Assembly (NCBI RefSeq): GCF_025420585.1
Contig: NZ_JAOEGB010000002.1
Span: 186,001-250,000 of the forward strand
Length of the DNA: 64,000 nt
Source: Planotetraspora sp. A-T 1434
GTDB lineage: Bacteria; Actinomycetota; Actinomycetes; Streptosporangiales; Streptosporangiaceae
Direction: 5' to 3'
The position numbers and the translations under genes are program-made. Under the pieces are notes generated by a model. It did not search any database and was not told the DNA's origin. It was given only the letters and a program-made list of their open reading frames with translations. The first letter of the stretch is position 1, and every line of letters starts with the position of its first letter. This document shows positions 58,966 through 64,000 of the stretch, piece by piece.

Positions 58966-59910
58966 TCAGCCCCAGGCCATATTGATCTCGCGCTGGAAGA
59001 TGACGTATCCGGCACGGTGAAACGCCTCGGCCATCGGGATGTTTCCGACGTCCGTGGCGGCACGGATCCGTGGGACGCCCTGTTCCGCGAGGATCCTCGT
59101 CCCCTCGGCGAGCAGATCGCCGGCGTAGCCGTTCCCTCGGTGTCGTGGCAGGACGCCGAGGTAAGCGATGATCGGGTTGTAGCTGTTGCGGGCCGGGATG
59201 ACGAATCCCACGGGATCGCCGTCGGCCGACATCGCGATCCGCCACCAGTCCCGCGGGCTCTGGTAGGCCGCCAGTTCCTCGTCGTACTGCGCGACGGCCG
59301 CCTGTGCGGGCGTCATCCGGGCCAGATCGGCATGACTGTGCGCGTCGAGGGTGCCCTCCAGGACGAGAGTCATCAGCTCGACGAGCTCTTCGCGGTCGCC
59401 GACCGGTCTGAAGCTCAGGCGCCGGCTCGGCTCGGGAATCGGCGTCCCGGGACGCCACTCCAGGCGCAGCCGTTCGACAAGCAGCCGGGCGCCGGACCGT
59501 TCGAGTACGGCCATGCGGTCCTCGACCATGCGCCTGGTCGCCCCCTCGTCGCGCCACCGAGGGGGAAGGAACCGGCTGTACTCAGGCGGGCGGACGCCCA
59601 CCGGCAGGATCGCGGCCATCGCGGTCCCGAGCAGCCGGACTCCGATGTCGACACGCTCCGGTTCAAGCGTGGCGTCGTCGAGGTCGAGCGTGTCCAGCAT
59701 GAACGGCGGGTCGTTCTCGCGCCGAGCCCACCAGGCCAGCCTGGCGACAGGGCGGTCTCCCCGCAGCGCCATCCACATCCATTCCGGCCGTCGGCGGCCG
59801 GAGTCGAGATCGTGCGCCATTTCCTCGTTGAGGACGTAGGGCAGGCGACAGAAGAGCTCGATTTCTTCGCGCCCGGTGATAGGGCGCATGGTCAGGTCGT
59901 TCTGGGTCAA
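58966..59910 (-). CDS. GNAT family N-acetyltransferase, two-domain
   Basis: 314 residues. The C-terminal GNAT domain has IIAYLGVLPRHRGNGYAGDLLAEGTRIL (pyrophosphate loop RHRGNGYA) and IRAATDVGNIPMAEAFHRAGYVIFQREI; the N-terminal half is a degenerate second domain. The substrate is unknown. TTG 59910 with AAGGGAAG upstream is preferred; ATG 59889 is an alternative. A 17-codon leader ORF with its own strong ribosome binding site precedes it. Confidence 0.85.
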   Translation of the reverse strand: MTQNDLTMRPITGREEIELFCRLPYVLNEEMAHDLDSGRRRPEWMWMALRGDRPVARLAWWARRENDPPFMLDTLDLDDATLEPERVDIGVRLLGTAMAAILPVGVRPPEYSRFLPPRWRDEGATRRMVEDRMAVLERSGARLLVERLRLEWRPGTPIPEPSRRLSFRPVGDREELVELMTLVLEGTLDAHSHADLARMTPAQAAVAQYDEELAAYQSPRDWWRIAMSADGDPVGFVIPARNSYNPIIAYLGVLPRHRGNGYAGDLLAEGTRILAEQGVPRIRAATDVGNIPMAEAFHRAGYVIFQREINMAWG

Positions 59911-59951
59911 GGCACTTCCCTTGGAACAGGTGTGCCCGCTCGTCCCGGGGG

Positions 59952-60005
59952 TCAGCTACAGGCTGCGGCCCAGGAAGGAACTGGCACGACGGTCATGGCA
60001 CGCAT
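59952..60005 (-). CDS. 17-residue leader ORF upstream of the acetyltransferase
   Basis: ATG 60005 follows GGAGGGATAAG and encodes MRAMTVVPVPSWAAACS; the TGA ends 41 bases before the acetyltransferase start. It has the same length (54 bases) and a similar distance to the main start as the ORF before rsgA. Pairing that would control the downstream site is weaker here (TTCC-AAG-GGAA over the ribosome binding site). It may be a leader peptide or a chance ORF. Confidence 0.4.
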   Translation of the reverse strand: MRAMTVVPVPSWAAACS

Positions 60006-60204
60006 CGGCTTATCCCTCCTCTCGTTCGGTTCCGGTCGTCGGCGGCCGGATGCTCCTCGACGTTCTATCCGAGGTGCCGCCGGGTGCGCAAACCCTTTTC
60101 CGCCCCCAGGGATGGTCATGGGGGCTGCGTCCGGCGCTCTCTGGCGCATCCTCGGCAAGAACCGGATCAGGGGCGAAGTCCGCCGGCGCGGGCGGCGCCC
60201 TGTC

Positions 60205-60639
60205 TCACCCGCTGATGCCGCCGGAGCCCTTCCTTTCCAGCCGCCGCCTCAGGGCCGCGAGGCGGGCCTCGTCGTCGGCCAGCTCGACGGCGACATCCGG
60301 GCTGCCCGGCTCGCGGAAATCAGCGACGACGGTCCGGAGGATGTCGGCGAGAACCCTCAGCTCGCTCTCGTCACCCTCGATGAGCAGGTCGCCGGCGTTC
60401 TCGACGCGCAGCACGAGTCCATCCCCGGATGGCACGCTGTCGTGCAGGAAATCGATCAGGCACTCCTCGAACGCGTCCCAGTTCCGGCCGAAGTACCCCG
60501 GGAACGACAGCCGCCCGGCCCAATGGGTGAGCAGGGACTCCTTCGTCCGGCATCGGTGGCCGTCGAGCAGGCGGACCGTGACGTCCCCCGCCAATGGCCG
60601 GGAACCGGCCAGCGACCAGACGCGCTCCTCCATGGGCAC
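60205..60639 (-). CDS. Barstar family ribonuclease inhibitor
   Basis: 144 residues matching barstar: VRLLDGHRCRTKESLLTHWAGRLSFPGYFGRNWDAFEECLIDFL, where the GRNWDAFEE stretch holds the Asp that plugs the RNase active site. DSELRVLADIL and the C-terminal helix complete the fold. It should bind an RNase of the barnase/Sa type in the cytoplasm. The secreted RNase at 58144-58761 is the obvious candidate partner, separated by the acetyltransferase gene. Confidence 0.88.
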   Translation of the reverse strand: MPMEERVWSLAGSRPLAGDVTVRLLDGHRCRTKESLLTHWAGRLSFPGYFGRNWDAFEECLIDFLHDSVPSGDGLVLRVENAGDLLIEGDESELRVLADILRTVVADFREPGSPDVAVELADDEARLAALRRRLERKGSGGISG

Positions 60640-60745
60640 TCCCCTCTCGCCTCCCGCGCGACCGGCATCGGACTGCTTCCCGGGCCGGTGGGAAGGGCCG
60701 TGGTCCTGGCGAGTTCCCGTGGCTCTGGCGGGGCCGGAACAACCG

Positions 60746-61447
60746 TCAGGGAAGGGCGGCGATGAGCTCCGTGACGGGCTTGCGGGTTCCCGTGTAGAAC
60801 GGGATCTCGATCCGGGTGTGCCGCCTCGCCTCGGCCCCCCGGAGGTGGCGCATGAGGTCGACGATGCGGTGCAGTTCGTCGGCCTCGAAGGCCAGCATCC
60901 ACTCGAAGTCGTTGAGCGCGAAGCAGGCGACCGTGTTGGCCCGCACGTCGGGGTAGTCGCGGGCCATCTTGCCGTGCTCGGCCAGCATCGCCCTGCGCTC
61001 GGCGTCGTCCAGCAGGTACCACTCCAGGGACCGCACGAACGGGTAGACGCACACGAAGCCCCTCGGCTCCTCCTCGGCGAGGAAGGCCGGGATGTGCGAC
61101 TTGTTGAACTCGGCGGGCCGGTGCAGCGCCATGGCCGACCAGACCGGCTCGCTCGCGCGGCCGAGCGCGGTGCGGCGGAACCGGGTGTAGACCTCCTGCA
61201 GGTCCTCCGCCGACGGCGCGTGCCACCAGAACATGAAGTCCGCGTCGGCGCGGAACCCCGAGACGTCGTAGCAGCCCCGGGTCACCACGTCCTTGCCCGC
61301 CGACTGCGCCAGCAGCTCGTCGAGCTCCTCGGCGAGGCCGTCGCGGTTGGGCGGCAGGTGGTCGCGCAGCCGGAAGACCGACCACATGGTGTAGCGGATT
61401 ACCTGGTTCAGATCACGCGCCTTGGGCCGCGGGGTGCCGTCCGTCAT
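60746..61447 (-). CDS. hemQ: Coproheme decarboxylase (HemQ)
   Basis: 233 residues of the chlorite dismutase-like HemQ family, the last step of the coproporphyrin-dependent heme pathway. The heme ligand His is in [15 protein letters not shown] and the catalytic Tyr in [25 protein letters not shown] and [17 protein letters not shown] are conserved ends. The hemY gene lies 17 bases upstream in the same operon. ATG 61447. Confidence 0.95.
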   Translation of the reverse strand: MTDGTPRPKARDLNQVIRYTMWSVFRLRDHLPPNRDGLAEELDELLAQSAGKDVVTRGCYDVSGFRADADFMFWWHAPSAEDLQEVYTRFRRTALGRASEPVWSAMALHRPAEFNKSHIPAFLAEEEPRGFVCVYPFVRSLEWYLLDDAERRAMLAEHGKMARDYPDVRANTVACFALNDFEWMLAFEADELHRIVDLMRHLRGAEARRHTRIEIPFYTGTRKPVTELIAALP

Positions 61448-61464
61448 ACCGCCATTCTGCCGCG

Positions 61465-62904
61465 TCACCGGTCCGCTTCCTCTCCCGCCCCGGCCAGCGC
61501 CCGTGACTCCAGATGCTCCAGGACGCGCGCGGCAGCCGTACGGGCCGTGGCCGCGCACGCCGGGATGCCGAGCCCGTCGTAGGCCGCGCCGCACACGGCA
61601 AGACCGGGCTGTACGGCTATCGCGGCGCGGACGCGGGCCACGCGGTCGAGGTGGCCCACGTCGTACTGCGGGAGCGAGCCGCCCCACCGCGTGACACGGG
61701 TGTCGGTCGGCAGGCCCCGCACCCCCATGATCTCGGCCATCTCGTTCATCGCCAGGGCCACCAGCTCCGCGTCGTCGCGTTGCAGCACGGCCTCCTCCCC
61801 GAGGCGGCCGAGGGAGCACCGGAGGATGACGAGGTTGCGGTCGGCCTCGGCGAGGTGCGGCCACTTGGTGGTGCTGAAGGTCACGGCCTTCACCGGCCTG
61901 CCCTCCACGGGCGGGACGAGGTAGCCGCTGCCGGATGGGGGCTCCGGGAAGGCCGTCTTGGGGTAGGCCAGCGTGACGATGGCCATGCTGGCGTACTCGA
62001 TCCGGGCCAGCTCGGCCGCCGCCTTCGGCACCTCGCGCGCCAGCAGCCGCGACGCGGCGGCCGCCGGGACCGCGAGGACGACGGCGTCGGCCTCGATGAC
62101 CTCCTCGTCCCTGGTCGGGCCGGTGACCAGCCGCCAGCCGTCCGCCGTACGGGCGAGCTCGCGGACCATCACGCCGGTCCGGAGCTCCGCGCCGGAGGCC
62201 TTCGCGACCGCGTGCGGCAGGCCGCCCAGGCCGTTCCTGAGGGTGGTGAAGACCGGCCCGGCGTCCTTGGGCGCCTCCTCGACGATCGCCCTGGCCGCCC
62301 GCAGCAGCGACCGCTCGGTGCGGGCGGCGGCGGCGACCCGCGGCATGGTCGCCTCGAGGGAGAGCATGTCGGAACGGCCCGCGTAGATCCCGCCCAGCAG
62401 CGGCTCGATCATCCGGTCCACGACCTCTCCGCCCACCCGGGCGCGGATGTAGGCCGCGACCGACACGTCCGTGGTCACGAGCGTCGGGGGAAGGATCTCG
62501 TCGAGCGGCACCCGGGCGAGGCCGCCCGGCGACAGGATGCCCGACCTCGCGAGCGCGAGCAGGTCCGAGGGGACGCCCATCACCTGGCCCTTGGGCAGGC
62601 CGCGCAGCGAGCCCCTGGACAGGATCGCGGCCTGGGTCGTCCCCGGGTCCACCAGCGTGTCGCCCAGGCCGGCCAGCCGCGCCAGCTCCTTGCCCTCGGG
62701 GCGCCGCGCCAGCATGGCCTCGGCGCCCGCGTCGACCTCGACGCCGGCGACCTCGGAGGCGTGCAGCTTGCCGCCGATCCGCGAGGCGCCGTCGAGTACG
62801 GTGATCTTCAGGCGAACGTCGCCGCGGCTCAGGTGCAAGGCGGCGGTCACACCGGCGATGCCGGCCCCCACGACCACCACATGACGATCACGAGTCCCGT
62901 CCAT
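61465..62904 (-). CDS. hemY: Coproporphyrinogen/protoporphyrinogen oxidase
   Basis: 479 residues of the HemY/CgoX family. FAD motif [21 protein letters not shown] (about 9-29), the GG motif RIGGKLHA, and the C-terminal [24 protein letters not shown] are present. With HemQ downstream it oxidises coproporphyrinogen III to coproporphyrin III in Gram-positive heme synthesis. ATG 62904. Confidence 0.93.
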   Translation of the reverse strand: MDGTRDRHVVVVGAGIAGVTAALHLSRGDVRLKITVLDGASRIGGKLHASEVAGVEVDAGAEAMLARRPEGKELARLAGLGDTLVDPGTTQAAILSRGSLRGLPKGQVMGVPSDLLALARSGILSPGGLARVPLDEILPPTLVTTDVSVAAYIRARVGGEVVDRMIEPLLGGIYAGRSDMLSLEATMPRVAAAARTERSLLRAARAIVEEAPKDAGPVFTTLRNGLGGLPHAVAKASGAELRTGVMVRELARTADGWRLVTGPTRDEEVIEADAVVLAVPAAAASRLLAREVPKAAAELARIEYASMAIVTLAYPKTAFPEPPSGSGYLVPPVEGRPVKAVTFSTTKWPHLAEADRNLVILRCSLGRLGEEAVLQRDDAELVALAMNEMAEIMGVRGLPTDTRVTRWGGSLPQYDVGHLDRVARVRAAIAVQPGLAVCGAAYDGLGIPACAATARTAAARVLEHLESRALAGAGEEADR

Positions 62905-63087
62905 ACGAGAAAGCTACCCGCCCGGGGCGCCGGGCCTCCCACCGCCGTGACGTCTCGCGCGGCACACCGGCACAGCCGCCGCACCCCTCGCGCGTCCGGA
63001 GGCGGCGCCGCAGGACCGCGATGGACCCGTGACGTCATCGTGACGGCCGCCGCCAAACCCGCGTCCCCGGCGCTCCGTCTTAAGGGC

Positions 63088-64000
63088 ATGACACGATTCC
63101 GGTACGGAATGGCGGCCCTGGCCGCGGTGGCGTTCATGATTTCCGGGTGCGGCGGCGGCGGGGAGTCGTCGATGTCCGACAGCGGCGGGACGGCCCGGAG
63201 CGTGGCCGCTCCCGTGGCGCCCGCGGCGGGGGGCACAGAGGGGGCCGGGGTAAGGTCCTACGCCAAGCGGGAGCCGGCCCCCCTGGCCGAGGACGCGCGG
63301 GCGGGGGCGGACACCACGCGTGACCAGGCCCCGCTGAAGATGGAGCCGGTCGATCGGTCGATCGTCTACACGGCCGAGCTGACGGTCCGGGCCACAGACG
63401 TGGCGGCCGCGGCGGACAAGGCCAAGCAGCTGGTGACGACCGCCGGGGGCTACGTCGCGGAGGAGAAGAGCGACTCCTACTCCCGCCGCGACGAGGCGGT
63501 CATCACCTTCAAGATCCCGCCGGCCCGCTACCAGGACGTCCTGGCTCAGCTCGGCCGCGACCTCGGCAAGCGGGAATCGCTGCACCAGGGCGCGCAGGAC
63601 GTCACCGAGGAGGTGGCCGACGTGGACAGCCGGGTGCGGTCGGCCAAGTCCACTCTCGACCAGTTCCGCACGCTGCTCTCCAAGGCGGGCAAGATCGGCG
63701 AGATCCTGGAGATCGAGCGGGAGATCTCCAGCCGCGAGGCCGACCTGGAGGCGCTCCAGGCCAGGCAGAAGGCCCTCGCCGCGCAGACCGGCATGGCGAC
63801 CGTCACCCTCACCCTCGCCGGTCCGGCGGCCGCGCCCGCGAAGCCCAAGGAGAAGGAGTCGGGCTTCATCTCCGGTCTCAAGGGCGGGTGGAGGGCCCTC
63901 GTGACATCGACCGAGGTCGCGCTGACCGTGCTCGGCGCGCTGCTCCCCTGGCTCGTGATAGTCGCCGTGGTCTGGCTGGTCGTCGCGTTGGTGCTGCGCC
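63088..64000 (+). CDS. DUF4349 domain lipoprotein (truncated by window end)
   Basis: About 304 residues seen before the window ends. A lipoprotein signal (MTRFRYGMAALAAVAFMISGC, Cys at about 21) is followed by a Ser/Gly/Ala-rich linker and a DUF4349 domain (RSIVYTAELTVRATDVAAAADKAKQLVTTAGGYVAEEKS, IPPARYQDVLAQL, VDSRVRSAKSTLDQFRTLLSKAGKIGEILEIEREISSRE with a coiled coil). A membrane helix (VLGALLPWLVIVAVVWLVVALVL) lies near the end. Function unknown. The start is divergent from hemY. Confidence 0.85.
   Translation, partial: MTRFRYGMAALAAVAFMISGCGGGGESSMSDSGGTARSVAAPVAPAAGGTEGAGVRSYAKREPAPLAEDARAGADTTRDQAPLKMEPVDRSIVYTAELTVRATDVAAAADKAKQLVTTAGGYVAEEKSDSYSRRDEAVITFKIPPARYQDVLAQLGRDLGKRESLHQGAQDVTEEVADVDSRVRSAKSTLDQFRTLLSKAGKIGEILEIEREISSREADLEALQARQKALAAQTGMATVTLTLAGPAAAPAKPKEKESGFISGLKGGWRALVTSTEVALTVLGALLPWLVIVAVVWLVVALVLR

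Overview
The window is high-GC, gene-dense actinomycete DNA. The gene set (WhiB, SigE-family sigma factor, PknB-type Ser/Thr kinase, PucR regulators, HemQ/HemY heme synthesis, CydAB, LigC/PolD repair enzymes, actinobacterial Cys leader peptide) fits a filamentous actinobacterium of the Streptosporangiales/Streptomycetales kind. That placement is inferred from gene content and base composition only. Nearly all of it reads as chromosomal core or near-core sequence. There is no intact insertion sequence, prophage, CRISPR array, rRNA or tRNA gene.

Layout. 1-5.5 kb: thymidine kinase end, a hypothetical protein, a CoxG-like protein, the cytochrome bd oxidase genes cydAB behind three phased palindromes, and a toxin-antitoxin pair with an operator on its start codon. 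5.5-16.8 kb: a nitrogen-scavenging block. A molybdenum hydroxylase of the xanthine dehydrogenase/CoxL type (three subunits) and a nucleobase permease are read leftward below a PucR regulator. The three subunits of an oxamate carbamoyltransferase-type enzyme (DUF2877, FdrA, DUF1116) are read rightward. 16.9-26 kb: Ser/Thr kinase, a DNA polymerase I-like protein, a metallophosphoesterase, and a divergent AGPS-like oxidase/GlpD pair sharing a palindrome. 26-33 kb: iron-box-controlled sucrase/ferredoxin-like protein, WhiB, phosphoribosyltransferase, RsgA behind a short leader ORF, GlyA behind a ZTP riboswitch, a BrkB-family protein and a TIGR03084-like protein.

33-37 kb: a sulfate assimilation operon (Cys-type leader peptide, sulfite reductase, zinc-ribbon protein, APS reductase, sirohydrochlorin chelatase). 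37-43 kb: SigE-family sigma factor with a membrane partner, a DUF1707 protein, an ankyrin/HEAT protein and an AidB-like acyl-CoA dehydrogenase. 43.2-47.3 kb: guanidine-I riboswitch, guanidine hydrolase and an ABC transporter. 47.5-57 kb: OsmC, GlgX, aldehyde dehydrogenase, LigC, a RibD-like reductase, a decayed Abi gene, PolD and MsrB. 57-64 kb: a secreted RNase and a barstar-like protein flanking an acetyltransferase, then HemQ, HemY and the start of a DUF4349 lipoprotein.

The strongest unexplained signal is a dispersed intergenic element. A conserved core CGTGATCATGCA occurs in direct triplets at a period of 52-53 bp (five helical turns). Ten such groups lie at eight intergenic loci. Nine are in phase: eight triplets, plus one group of five in which two of the spacings are shorter. 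The tenth (26107-26150) is a degenerate pair 21 bp apart. At two convergent gene ends the groups face each other, and the cores sometimes supply start or stop codons of neighbouring genes. A second strong candidate is a leader ORF before rsgA whose last codons, a middle segment and the rsgA ribosome binding site form mutually exclusive RNA stems, which looks like a translation-sensing switch.
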